The notes beneath the pieces are model-generated. The model was not told the origin of the DNA. It ran no database searches and worked only from the letters and a program-made list of their open reading frames with translations. DNA of 35,244 nucleotides. Origin: an uncultured Desulfuromonadales bacterium. Its GTDB lineage: Bacteria > Desulfobacterota > Desulfuromonadia > Desulfuromonadales > Geopsychrobacteraceae. Shown here piece after piece: positions 26,573 to 35,244 of this stretch. The stretch spans positions 1 to 35,244 of the forward strand of contig CALZHQ010000014.1 in the NCBI GenBank assembly GCA_945787295.1, in the 5' to 3' direction. The translations under genes and the position numbers were made by a program. The number at the start of each line of letters is the position of its first letter. The first letter of the stretch is position 1.

Positions 26573-26613
26573 AAATACCAAGGGGCGATCCGCTTGATCG
26601 CCCCTTGGTATTT
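26573..26613 (-). terminator. Terminator of the fur-feoB-dtxR operon
   Basis: An 18-bp perfect stem (arms 26573-26590 and 26596-26613, CGCTT on the plus strand as loop) begins directly after the DtxR stop codon. It separates the iron operon from prfB. Confidence 0.87.
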
Positions 26614-27270
26614 TCATTTCACCGGTCTGCGGATATGTATCTCCCGCGCCAAGGTGTCATCAACTGCAAACTGGGAATGGCCGACCTTGAAGATGTAGCT
26701 GGGAAAAGACTGCATCAGTTGCAGATCGCTGCCTGGCAACACCCCCATGCTCATCAGCTTCTGCATTTTCTTGCCATCACTGGCTGCCAGGTAGGCGATC
26801 TCGCCAGCTTCACCCGATTTCAGCTCGGTCAGCGGCACGATCCCGGGAGAGCCTTTCTGCCGGGCTTCTTCGCAGCAGGTTCCGGGGGGAATCGGTTTGC
26901 CGTGCGGGCAGGTGGTTGGGTGATTGAGCAGGGTGCAGATCTTGGTATCGACCCCCTGGTGCAGCAGATGTTCGAAGGCACAGGCCTGCTCGTTCCCCTC
27001 GTCCCCTTGTATATCGAGGATATCCATCATCAAACGCTCGGCGAGACGGTGACGACGGACGGTCATCTCTGCTTCCGGGCGCCCTTCTTTTCGTAGATAG
27101 AGGCGCTCCCCGCGAGTTTCGACGTAAGCGTGCCCTTCCAACTCGACCAGTTCGTCATCCCCCGGCGCAATCTCCAGTTCGCTGAGCAGACACCCGACCT
27201 CATCCCCTTCAACCGTTGCGATCCACAGGGACTCCAGAATTTCTTCTGCCTTCGCTGACAATCGTTCCAT
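26614..27270 (-). CDS. DtxR-family metal-dependent regulator with C-terminal FeoA domain
   Basis: The product has 218 residues; GAAGG precedes the ATG. Residues 1-62 correspond to the winged helix, 65-140 to the DtxR dimer and metal domain, and 148-215 to an FeoA/SH3-like domain (GIVPLTELKSGEAGEIAYLAA ... MQKLMSMGVLPGSDL is the FeoA pattern). Candidate metal ligands are H74 and E78, and the cluster CAFEH (C97, E100, H101), as in DtxR. Extra cysteines (C112, C121, C132, C133) follow. It should sense Fe2+ or Mn2+ and control metal genes. The segment expected to be the recognition helix is acidic (PGDDELVELEGHAYVE), so DNA binding may be atypical. It is last gene of the feo operon, and the only FeoA domain seen in the window. 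Confidence 0.85.
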   Translation of the reverse strand: MERLSAKAEEILESLWIATVEGDEVGCLLSELEIAPGDDELVELEGHAYVETRGERLYLRKEGRPEAEMTVRRHRLAERLMMDILDIQGDEGNEQACAFEHLLHQGVDTKICTLLNHPTTCPHGKPIPPGTCCEEARQKGSPGIVPLTELKSGEAGEIAYLAASDGKKMQKLMSMGVLPGSDLQLMQSFPSYIFKVGHSQFAVDDTLAREIHIRRPVK

Positions 27271-27275
27271 CTATC

Positions 27276-27458
27276 TCAATCCTTCTCGTTAGATTTATTC
27301 AGTATCTTGCGCAGCAATTTCCCGGGGGCCGGGTTAGCGTAACCGCAATGAGGACAATGTATCTTGCGACAGCCCCCTCGGCAACTACCACAGGAGTTTT
27401 TTTCTTCGGTCGGGCCGATTTCGTCAGGGATTTCCTGGCCGCAGAAACCACAAGTCAT
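27276..27458 (-). CDS. Small cysteine-rich protein of the feo operon (zinc-ribbon-like)
   Basis: The product has 60 residues starting at ATG 27458, whose ATGA overlaps the feoB stop; a longer frame from 27506 would run inside feoB and is unlikely. Seven cysteines lie as CGFC (3, 6), CGSCRGGC (23, 26, 30) and CPHC (35, 38), followed by a basic tail. There is no membrane segment, so it is not the usual FeoB-associated Cys-rich membrane protein. It may bind zinc or iron and assist FeoB as a FeoC substitute; that is inference from position. The DtxR gene starts 5 bp later. Confidence 0.8.
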   Translation of the reverse strand: MTCGFCGQEIPDEIGPTEEKNSCGSCRGGCRKIHCPHCGYANPAPGKLLRKILNKSNEKD

Positions 27459-29410
27459 GCCAGCAATCCTGTTCCCAGCAGGAACTTGTTCAGAGCCCAG
27501 CCGCAAACGAAAGCCATCACCGAAACAAACAGGAAGATGCCTATAGATATCCGGAACCCGCGTTCTTTTTTCATCATCAGAAACTGAGCAATACAGGGGA
27601 CAAACAGGGTCAGGGTGACAGCCGCCACGGTCAACTGGGTGGCGGTCAACAGTCCGTTGGTCTGTAGATCGTAGAGACCGGCCGCACCGAAATCACGGCG
27701 GAAGAAACCGAACACAAAGGCCGAAGTCGCTTCCGTGGGCAGACCGATCGCCCTCACCACCGGGGCAAGCACGCCGATCACTCCTTCCAGGGCGCCGAGC
27801 ATCTTCAGCCCCCAGAGGATGAAGGAGGCGAACAGGAACAGCGGCAGAATTTCCATGAAATACGACTGCATGCGGGTCAGGGTTTTTACCGCCACGTTGC
27901 GGAACTGCGGCAGCCGCATCGGCGGCAGCTCCATGTAGAAGACCGGATGTTCGCCCGGCATCACTTTCGAGGCCAGAAAGCCGACCAGCATAAACACCAG
28001 CAGCATGAAGGCCAGCCAGATCATTAATGCTCCAGGAACCTCAGAGAGCAGGCCGAGGATGACGCCGAGTTGGGCACTGCAGGGGATCGCCAGAGCAAGC
28101 AAGACGGTCGCAATAATCCGCTCGCGGACGGTTTCCAGAGTGCGGGTGACCATGGTTGCCATGGTATCGCACCCGAAACCGAGAACCATCGGGATGACCG
28201 CCCGGCCGGAGAGGCCGATAGTCTTGAAAATGCGATCAACCAACAAGGCCAGTCGGGGGAAGTATCCGGTATCTTCCAACAGTGAAAATATCAGGAAGAA
28301 CGTCCCGACAATCGGCAACACCAGCGCTACTGCATAGCGGATTCCCAGAGTCCAGAGACCGTACTCACCGGCTAAAAGTTCGAACAACCATTCCGCTTTG
28401 ATGTGTTGCTGAACGTAACCGACGACAGCCGGATTGATATGTTCCTCAAACAGATTGCCTTCGAGAAAATCAACCAGTGTGCCAGCACCGAAGCCTCCGA
28501 CAAACTGATAGAGACCGAAATAGACGACCAGCAGCAGAATCGGTGCGCCACTCCAGGGATTCATGGTCCACCGCGAGAGCTTCTCGGCGAAAGGCTCGTC
28601 AACCTGTTCCGCTTGGGTCACGACGCCGGCGAGCATCTGCTTACAGATTTTTTTTCGCTCCATACTGATCTGCAGATGCAGGTCGGCCCGGCGTTCGAAG
28701 ACGATATCACGCACCAAACCCTGAAGCTGAACGAGATCGGTGTCACTTTCACCCTGCTCGACCAGTTGTTCGATATCGATATCTTTCTGCATCAACAACA
28801 GGCTGGTAGAACGTTTGCTGAAGCGGTAGTCCCCTTTGATCATAGCAGCCATGCGGGCAACATCCCGTTCCAGATCACTCCCGTAGCTGAACGGCTTGTG
28901 GGGAACCGATGCATATCCAGCAATCGCATCTTGCAGCTCGGCCAGCCCCTGCTTGCGTTTCATTACGGTGCCGATCACCGGCACGCCGAGGTTATTCTGC
29001 AGTTTTTTCAGATCGATCTGCATGCCGAGTCGTTCTGCCTCATCGAGTATATTGACCACCAGAATGATCGGCAGGCCGGCCTCAATCAGTTGCAGGGTCA
29101 TCGGCAACATCCGCTCGATATTGCGGGCATCGATCACATGCAGAACGGCATGGGGCGTTTCTTTCAGCAATATCTGGCGGGCGACCCGCTCTTCCTCAGT
29201 GATCGGCATGATCGAGTACATGCCCGGGGTATCGAGAATCTCATAGTTGGTAGCGCCGATCTCGCAATGACCGCGCGATACCTCTACTGAGGTCCCGGGA
29301 TAATTCGAGACGGTTGTATAAGCACCAGTCAGGACGTTAAAAAGGACGCTCTTGCCGACATTCGGATTGCCAACCAAAACGACTTTCGGTTGCGGCTGCT
29401 GCTCTGCCAT
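27455..29410 (-). CDS. feoB: Ferrous iron transporter FeoB
   Basis: The product has 651 residues, at the short end for FeoB. The N-terminal G domain has G1 GNPNVGKS (14-21), the switch I Thr in NYPGTSVEV, G3 DTPG (60-63) and an NILDE segment in the G4 position (NxxD). A helical GDI-like spacer follows. From about residue 285 the membrane part contains two Gate motifs (VLGFGCDTMATMVTRTLE is the first) and ends with several helices. It imports Fe2+ across the inner membrane. No separate feoA is present; the FeoA domain is fused to the DtxR gene downstream. The ribosome site is weak. It lies 39 bp after fur and is co-transcribed with it under the Fur box. Confidence 0.97.
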   Translation of the reverse strand: MAEQQPQPKVVLVGNPNVGKSVLFNVLTGAYTTVSNYPGTSVEVSRGHCEIGATNYEILDTPGMYSIMPITEEERVARQILLKETPHAVLHVIDARNIERMLPMTLQLIEAGLPIILVVNILDEAERLGMQIDLKKLQNNLGVPVIGTVMKRKQGLAELQDAIAGYASVPHKPFSYGSDLERDVARMAAMIKGDYRFSKRSTSLLLMQKDIDIEQLVEQGESDTDLVQLQGLVRDIVFERRADLHLQISMERKKICKQMLAGVVTQAEQVDEPFAEKLSRWTMNPWSGAPILLLVVYFGLYQFVGGFGAGTLVDFLEGNLFEEHINPAVVGYVQQHIKAEWLFELLAGEYGLWTLGIRYAVALVLPIVGTFFLIFSLLEDTGYFPRLALLVDRIFKTIGLSGRAVIPMVLGFGCDTMATMVTRTLETVRERIIATVLLALAIPCSAQLGVILGLLSEVPGALMIWLAFMLLVFMLVGFLASKVMPGEHPVFYMELPPMRLPQFRNVAVKTLTRMQSYFMEILPLFLFASFILWGLKMLGALEGVIGVLAPVVRAIGLPTEATSAFVFGFFRRDFGAAGLYDLQTNGLLTATQLTVAAVTLTLFVPCIAQFLMMKKERGFRISIGIFLFVSVMAFVCGWALNKFLLGTGLLA

Positions 29411-29449
29411 AAAGCTAAAAACTTTCGATAAAAACTAGGGGGTTAACAA

Positions 29450-29884
29450 TTACTGGTCGGCGGCAGCGCAGGAAGCACACATGCCATAAAGTTCCAGACG
29501 ATGACTCGCAATAGTAAACTGGTGGGCTGTAGCAACTGATTCCTGCAGCTTTTCGATCTGCGGTTCTTCAAACTCGATGATCAAGCCGCACTCGGTACAA
29601 ACCAGATGGTCATGATGCTCTTCACCATGAATCGGCTCAAACCGGGTTTGCCCGTCACCAAAGTTCCGTTCAGCGGCAATCCCGCACTCAGCAAACAGCT
29701 TGAGGGTCCGATGAACGGTCGCGTAACCGATTTTAGGGTAATCTGCCCGCAGTTTCAGGTACAGATCCTCAGTCGAATAATGGGAATCTGATTCGAGAAA
29801 GGTTTCCAGGATGATCATTCGCTGACTGGTGGTCTTTAAACCTTTACGGCTGATGTAGTCATTAAACTGTGTGACCGGATCCAT
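29450..29884 (-). CDS. fur: Ferric uptake regulator family protein
   Basis: The product has 144 residues. The winged helix is at 10-80, with the recognition segment YATVHRTLKLF. The metal site includes HHDH (90-93), and the structural zinc site uses C96, C99, C136 and C139. With Fe2+ it represses iron uptake genes. A Fur-box-like sequence directly upstream covers its own start site, so it probably represses itself and the downstream feoB. The four-cysteine arrangement resembles PerR as well as Fur; linkage to feoB favours Fur. GGAGGGGAGG precedes the ATG. Confidence 0.93.
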   Translation of the reverse strand: MDPVTQFNDYISRKGLKTTSQRMIILETFLESDSHYSTEDLYLKLRADYPKIGYATVHRTLKLFAECGIAAERNFGDGQTRFEPIHGEEHHDHLVCTECGLIIEFEEPQIEKLQESVATAHQFTIASHRLELYGMCASCAAADQ

Positions 29885-29909
29885 TGGCTATGCCTCCCCT
29901 CCGGGAAAT

Positions 29910-29924
29910 TGAAAACGATTTTCA
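29910..29924. promoter_or_regulatory. Fur box upstream of fur-feoB
   Basis: TGAAAACGATTTTCA is a 15-bp near-palindrome matching 11 of 14 defined positions of the 7-1-7 Fur consensus. It lies directly after the -10 and covers the expected start, so bound Fur would block the promoter. Confidence 0.78.
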
Positions 29925-29925
29925 G

Positions 29926-29954
29926 AAGCTAATAAATCACAGAGAAAAGGTCAA
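29926..29954 (-). promoter_or_regulatory. Promoter of the fur-feoB operon
   Basis: On the minus strand TTGACC (29954-29949), a 17-bp spacer and TAGCTT (29931-29926), with the Fur box just downstream. Confidence 0.6.
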
Positions 29955-29977
29955 GAAAAAACTGGCCTACAAACCAC

Positions 29978-30001
29978 AAAAAAAGGCGCCCTCAGGACGC
30001 C
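29978..30001 (-). terminator. Terminator after ccdA
   Basis: GGCG...CGCC arms with one internal mismatch and a short loop (29985-30001), followed on the minus strand by seven T's. It lies 27 nt past the CcdA stop and ends the kinase-HtrA-TlpA-CcdA unit. Confidence 0.68.
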
Positions 30002-30027
30002 CGCTACAAGCATTTGAATCAACCTGC

Positions 30028-30780
30028 CTACTCGAGCGATGGTGGGAAGAACTCGTAAAGGAAACCGGCAATCCGGCTGAACTGGTCAAAGAACAGCAAC
30101 ACACCGGCAACCATCAGCAAGACACCGGTCACAATTTCAACGATGCGGATATGTTTCTTGAAGCGATCGAAAAAGCTAAGGAAACTGTGGAAAAGAATGC
30201 CGGAAATAAGAAAAGGAACTCCGAGGCCGAGTGAGTAAGATGAGAGCAACAGAACACCGCGCCCTACTCCGCCAGAACTACTGGCGGCGATGGCCAGAAT
30301 AGCGCCGAGGATCGGACCGATACAAGGGGTCCAACCGGCGGCAAAGGCAACCCCGACCAAAAAGGTGCCGACAAAGCCGGTCGGTTTGTTGCGCAGATGA
30401 ATCCTTTTTTCTCCCAGTAACATTCCAAAGTGGAATAAACCACTGAGATGGACACCGAAAATGAAGATTAAGACCCCGCCGACCTTCTGGATAATTCCCA
30501 GCCCCTCACGCAGATTCGCCTGAAAGGAGGAGGAAGCGAGACCGGCTAAAGCGCCGAGGCCGATAAACACAGCCGAAAAACCGGCAATAAAAGCTAAAGA
30601 ATGAAAGACAACCGTCAAGCGAACCTTGGTATTGGCATGCGCATTCTTCAGCTCACCAAAGGACAGCCCGGAGATATAGGTCAGATAAGAAGGGATCAGT
30701 GGTAACACGCAGGGGGAGAAATAAGAGAGCAACCCTGCACTAAAAGCGATCCAGATAGTGACGTCTGTACTTGCGTCCAT
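30028..30780 (-). CDS. ccdA: CcdA/DsbD-type transmembrane thiol-reduction protein
   Basis: The frame can begin at TTG 30804, but ATG 30780 has GGGAGAG at the right distance and is preferred, giving 250 residues. Six membrane helices can be drawn. The two conserved redox cysteines lie in SPCVLPLIP (C24) and GWTPCIGP (C153), the hallmark of CcdA and of the DsbD core. It passes electrons from cytoplasmic thioredoxin to periplasmic thiol proteins, here most likely the TlpA-like lipoprotein encoded just upstream. Such pairs serve cytochrome c maturation or protein repair. It is the last gene of the five-gene minus-strand unit. Confidence 0.94.
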   Translation of the reverse strand: MDASTDVTIWIAFSAGLLSYFSPCVLPLIPSYLTYISGLSFGELKNAHANTKVRLTVVFHSLAFIAGFSAVFIGLGALAGLASSSFQANLREGLGIIQKVGGVLIFIFGVHLSGLFHFGMLLGEKRIHLRNKPTGFVGTFLVGVAFAAGWTPCIGPILGAILAIAASSSGGVGRGVLLLSSYSLGLGVPFLISGILFHSFLSFFDRFKKHIRIVEIVTGVLLMVAGVLLFFDQFSRIAGFLYEFFPPSLE

Positions 30781-30800
30781 AAACTCTCCCGAATGCTGGA

Positions 30801-31337
30801 TCAACCGTTAAGCAGGGAACTGATTAACTTAAAAACCGGTCCAGATGTCCAGTCGATAGCCCCGGTGACCTTTTCTACGACGTTCCCGTGACGATCGATG
30901 ATAAAGGTTTCGGGAAAACGAAACACCCCATAGAGGTCCTGAATCTCGGCTGTCTCATCCAGCAGAATCGAAAAGCTATAAGGGTTGCGTTGCAAGAAAC
31001 CCTGCACTAATTGGGCGCCGTTTTCTTCAACATTGACCGCCAGGATGACCAGCCCCTGATTCTTGTACTTGCGATAGAGCATCTCCATCGACGGCATCTC
31101 TTCTCGACAGGGAGGACACCAGGTCGCCCAGAAATTGAGAACAACGACCTTCCCTTTCAGATTGGAAAGAGAGACGTCCTGCCCCTGCATATCTTTAAGA
31201 GTAAAATCAGGGGCCAGCTGACCCTTCTCTGCTCCTGCGGAAAGCTGAGGCTGGCTGGCTGGCTGTTCGCTACAAGCAACGAGAAAAAAACTGAACAGAA
31301 GTGCCAGCACGAAACCTTTAGTAATAGAATAACGCAT
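30801..31337 (-). CDS. TlpA-like thioredoxin-fold lipoprotein
   Basis: The product has 178 residues, with GAAGGAAA as ribosome site. A lipoprotein signal peptide ends in LVAC with C22 as the lipidated residue. The thioredoxin/AhpC-TSA-like fold follows, with PDFTLKDMQG (43-52) and the active site WCPPC (73-77), and FPETFIID holding the cis-Pro region. It is a membrane-anchored periplasmic thiol reductase of the TlpA/ResA type, acting in cytochrome c maturation or oxidative repair. Its electron donor is very likely the CcdA encoded 20 bp downstream. HtrA lies 21 bp upstream, so all three are co-transcribed. Confidence 0.94.
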   Translation of the reverse strand: MRYSITKGFVLALLFSFFLVACSEQPASQPQLSAGAEKGQLAPDFTLKDMQGQDVSLSNLKGKVVVLNFWATWCPPCREEMPSMEMLYRKYKNQGLVILAVNVEENGAQLVQGFLQRNPYSFSILLDETAEIQDLYGVFRFPETFIIDRHGNVVEKVTGAIDWTSGPVFKLISSLLNG

Positions 31338-31358
31338 TTTAGCTTTTCCTTCAGGAGC

Positions 31359-32669
31359 CTAGGGCAACTCAATCAGATAGCCACGATTACCACGAACAAC
31401 CAGAAATGTCAGCGGCAAACGACCGAGTCGGTCGGCAATGACTTCGGCAAACTCTTCCAGGGTCTGCACCTCGACACCATCGACCTCGGCAATTCGGTCC
31501 CCCTTAATCAAACCGACCTGTTCGGCCGCTGAATTGTCAGCAACCTTGTCGACCAATACATCCCGACGACCTTGACGGGGCAAGAAACCAAAAGTCCGCA
31601 GAGTATATGATAATTCATATCCATCGGGCAAGGCTGTTAACAATACGCTCTGCTGCTGATTTTTCAATCCGCGTAACAGGGTCAGCTGCAAGGTGTCGTC
31701 CGGGGTGTAGGTCTGTAATAGAGAAAAATAATCCTCCAGTGAGGTCACCGGCACCCCGTCGATGGCCAGGATCACATCGGCTATCTGCAGACCGGCTTTT
31801 TCCGCCGGCGAATCTGGCAGCAGCTCCTCAACCAGCACCCCACCATCGCCGTGCGACCGGGCAAAAGCACTGCTCACTTCCGCCGGCACAACACCGAGAA
31901 AAGCCCGCCGCACCCGCCCATACTCGATCAGATCCCCCATGACCCGCTTAGCCGTATCGATCGGAATGGAAAAGCCGATCCCCTGGGCCTGTCGTGCGAT
32001 GGCGGTGTTGATCCCGACCAGTTCTCCATTAATATTAATCAGTGGGCCGCCCGAGTTACCGGGATTGATCAAAGCATCGGTCTGGATAAATACCGAAGAA
32101 AAGTTTTTATCCAACTGGATGCGTCGTTTGGTTGAACTGACAATCCCGGTGGTGATCGAATGCCCCAGGCCAAGAGGGTTGCCGATGGCAATAATCGACT
32201 CGCCGAGCATCAGGTCATCCGATCTAGCCGGCAGCAGGTAGGGATATGTTCCAGGCTCGTCAATTTTCAGAACCGCCAGATCGATGCGGCTGTCTTTGCC
32301 AATCAGCGTCGCCTCTAGTTCTTTGTTGCGCTCTGGCAAGGCGAGATATATTTTTGAAGCCTTTTCCACCACGTGGGCGTTAGTCAGCACATAACCTTGA
32401 GCGTTGATGATGACTCCGGACCCGAGTGACTGGGTTCGATAACTGCGGGACGGAAACATATCGGAAAAGAACTGATCAAAAATCGAATCCCCGAAACCGA
32501 AAAACGGACTGCTCTGGCGACGTACGATCTGCTCAGTACGGATATTGACCACGGCATCACGGGCTTTTGCAACGGCCTCAACCACCGCAGTCCGCCGTTC
32601 CGCCGCCGATGCAACAGGGACCGTAAATATAATCAACAAGAATGAATAAACCAGATAACGAACCAGCAT
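31359..32669 (-). CDS. DegP/HtrA-type periplasmic serine protease with two PDZ domains
   Basis: The product has 436 residues. A Sec signal peptide (about 1-22, cleavage near VASAA) precedes the trypsin-like domain with catalytic triad H99 (LTNAHVV), D130 (RIDLAVLKI) and S206 (NPGNSGGP). PDZ1 is at about 255-345 and PDZ2 at about 365-430. It degrades or refolds damaged envelope proteins. The gene lies 14 bp after the response regulator, with an AGGAG overlapping that stop codon. Control by the two-component pair would parallel CpxAR and degP, which is inference. It could be DegQ-like; the name is left open. Confidence 0.94.
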   Translation of the reverse strand: MLVRYLVYSFLLIIFTVPVASAAERRTAVVEAVAKARDAVVNIRTEQIVRRQSSPFFGFGDSIFDQFFSDMFPSRSYRTQSLGSGVIINAQGYVLTNAHVVEKASKIYLALPERNKELEATLIGKDSRIDLAVLKIDEPGTYPYLLPARSDDLMLGESIIAIGNPLGLGHSITTGIVSSTKRRIQLDKNFSSVFIQTDALINPGNSGGPLININGELVGINTAIARQAQGIGFSIPIDTAKRVMGDLIEYGRVRRAFLGVVPAEVSSAFARSHGDGGVLVEELLPDSPAEKAGLQIADVILAIDGVPVTSLEDYFSLLQTYTPDDTLQLTLLRGLKNQQQSVLLTALPDGYELSYTLRTFGFLPRQGRRDVLVDKVADNSAAEQVGLIKGDRIAEVDGVEVQTLEEFAEVIADRLGRLPLTFLVVRGNRGYLIELP

Positions 32670-32683
32670 AATGGGACAAACTC

Positions 32684-34025
<1,342 letters not shown>

Positions 34026-34033
<8 letters not shown>

Positions 34034-35153
34034 TGACATCCTCTTCTGCGAACGGATGATCCACTTGTTGCAGGATCAGGGTGAACTGGGCACCACCTTC
34101 TGGGCGATTCCTGACGCTGATCTGGCCGCAGTGATTTTTGACAATCCGGTGCGTGATGGCCAATCCAAGGCCGGTCCCATCATCCTTGGTGGTAAAAAAG
34201 GGATTGAATATTTTATCGAGATCGTTTTCCGGAATTCCAGGGCCGTTATCTGAAAAGACCAGATGAATTTGATCGTCCATAAGCGACGACTCAATCAACA
34301 ACTGGCCACCATGAGGCAACGCCTGCAAGGCGTTAAGGATCAGGTTCAAAAAAACCTGTTTAAACTGTGAACTGTCACCGATCGCCGCGGGTAATTTTTT
34401 TTCGTCCCAGACGATACTGATCTGTTTTTTACTCGCCTGTTGCTGTGTCAGTTGCAGTACTTCACCTAACACCTGATCTGGTTTGAAATCGTTCCGTTCA
34501 CTGGCATCGGGACGGGCAAAGCGGAGGAAATCCTCGAGAACCTTATTAAGGCGATCAACCTCGCTGACCATAATTTTGGTAAATTCGGCATAACGATCTT
34601 CTGGCGGGAAGGCGTCCCGCAGGATCTCTGCCGTCCCCCGAATCGAACCGAGCGGGTTGCGTATTTCATGAGCCATGCCGGCGGACAACTCCCCCAAAGC
34701 GGTCAGACGATCGGCACGGCGTAATTGATCTTCAATCTCAAGAATCAGGTCGGCCTGCGATTTCAGCTTGGCATAACTGGTCGCAAGGTGCTCCGCTGCT
34801 TCCTCAGCCCGCAAACGCTGGGCGTGTTCTTTGGAAGCAAGAAATCCGGTTAAAAAGCCGATCGTATTGTAGATGAGAATTTCCAGGTACTGTTCAATAT
34901 GGATTGAAGGCAGATGCCCCCATTGAAACAGTACGTGCGGGGCGTAAAGAAACGAAACCAGCAGGGCAATGCCGACTCCACCACGCAGATAGAACCAGAT
35001 CCCCCCCAGAACAATCGGCAGGTAATAGAGCCGTCGGTAAATACCATGAACGTGGGAATGGTCGGTTCCGGTCAGATAATGCAGGGCCGTGACTCCGGCA
35101 ATCATAACCGCTAGAGCAACTAATCGAAAAAGTGATCGCTTCCCATTTTCCAA
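34026..35153 (-). CDS. Membrane sensor histidine kinase
   Basis: The start is TTG 35153, with AGGAA before it; a TAG stop lies four codons upstream, so no longer start is possible. The product has 375 residues. Four hydrophobic segments (about 8-25, 42-58, 60-78 and 90-107) form a compact membrane sensor with almost no periplasmic loop. A coiled-coil linker follows (108-145). HisKA has AHEIRNPLGS with H162. The ATPase domain has N box NLILNA (270-275), G1 DNGPGIP (302-308) and G2 GTGLGLA (326-332). It phosphorylates the NtrC-type regulator whose gene overlaps its last codons. The signal is unknown; the sensor suggests a membrane state or a small lipophilic molecule. Confidence 0.94.
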
Positions 35154-35244
35154 CGTGATTTCCTAAACTATTTGACAGGGTAATGGCTGATTTATCCACC
35201 AAACGAATAAAGAATAGTCATCGTCATACTGTTGAATATTCTAC

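Noticed and set aside
29884..30234. A 116-codon plus-strand frame between fur and ccdA
   Set aside because: It covers the fur promoter, the Fur box, the ccdA terminator and the ccdA 3' end in antisense. Its composition is Lys/Glu-rich with no known domain.
30781..30804. TTG start for CcdA overlapping the TlpA stop
   Set aside because: ATG 30780 has a better ribosome site and puts the first membrane helix in the usual place.

Overview
The window comes from a chromosome of moderate GC. It most resembles an anaerobic, metal- or sulfur-respiring bacterium of the Desulfuromonadales (Geobacter/Desulfuromonas/Pelobacter relatives, Desulfobacterota). This rests on three sigma-54-dependent activators in 35 kb, a 1150-residue single-chain pyruvate carboxylase, an iron-only-hydrogenase-like sensor fused to a sigma-54 activator, a fur-feoB-(Cys-rich protein)-DtxR/FeoA operon, and a CJM1_0395-type putative metalloprotease. 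Genus cannot be fixed from the sequence alone. Nearly all genes are intact housekeeping or regulatory genes. I saw no insertion sequence, prophage, CRISPR array, tRNA or rRNA.

Layout. 1-1.6 kb: a truncated short-chain dehydrogenase divergent from an AraC-type regulator, followed by a gene-poor stretch with a possible coding remnant. 1.6-4.8 kb (minus): tex followed by a PHP-domain phosphoesterase. 4.9-6.9 kb (plus): two peptide-type ABC ATPases (OppD- and OppF-like) with no permease or binding-protein gene beside them. 6.9-9.6 kb (plus): the most unusual locus, described below. 9.6-12 kb (plus): ptsP. 12-15.5 kb (minus): pyc. 15.8-16.5 kb: CJM1_0395-family protein. 16.7-18.1 kb (plus): an orphan NtrC-type response regulator. 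18.1-21.8 kb (minus): typA and a Na/Pi cotransporter with a PhoU-like tail. 22.2-26.5 kb (minus): guaB-guaA and prfB, the latter with its programmed +1 frameshift. 26.6-29.9 kb (minus): iron operon fur-feoB-small Cys-rich protein-DtxR/FeoA, preceded by a Fur box. 30.0-35.2 kb (minus): histidine kinase-response regulator-HtrA-TlpA-CcdA, a probable single operon for envelope protein quality and thiol redox control.

The candidate new system is at 6.88-9.56 kb. It encodes a 765-residue protein made of a double-cluster ferredoxin domain, an H-cluster domain that lacks the proton-relay cysteine, another four-cysteine FeS domain, a sigma-54 AAA+ domain and a Fis-type helix-turn-helix. An 18-bp palindrome, TGTGCCA-N4-TGGCACA, overlaps the gene's own probable promoter and recurs downstream (one perfect copy, one with a single mismatch, one half-degenerate). 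These downstream copies lie upstream of a textbook -24/-12 promoter (TGGCAC-N5-TTGC). That promoter has no protein gene of its own: about 95 nt later there is a strong 11-bp intrinsic terminator with a C/U-rich loop. The simplest reading is a redox- or H2-sensing activator that represses itself and switches on a small RNA. I did not find this described from memory, and the assignment is inferential.

Other points of interest are the GSFTSA variant of the sigma-54 contact loop in the orphan regulator, the FeoA domain present only as a fusion to a DtxR repressor, the orphan OppDF pair, and several unexplained palindromes in intergenic regions.
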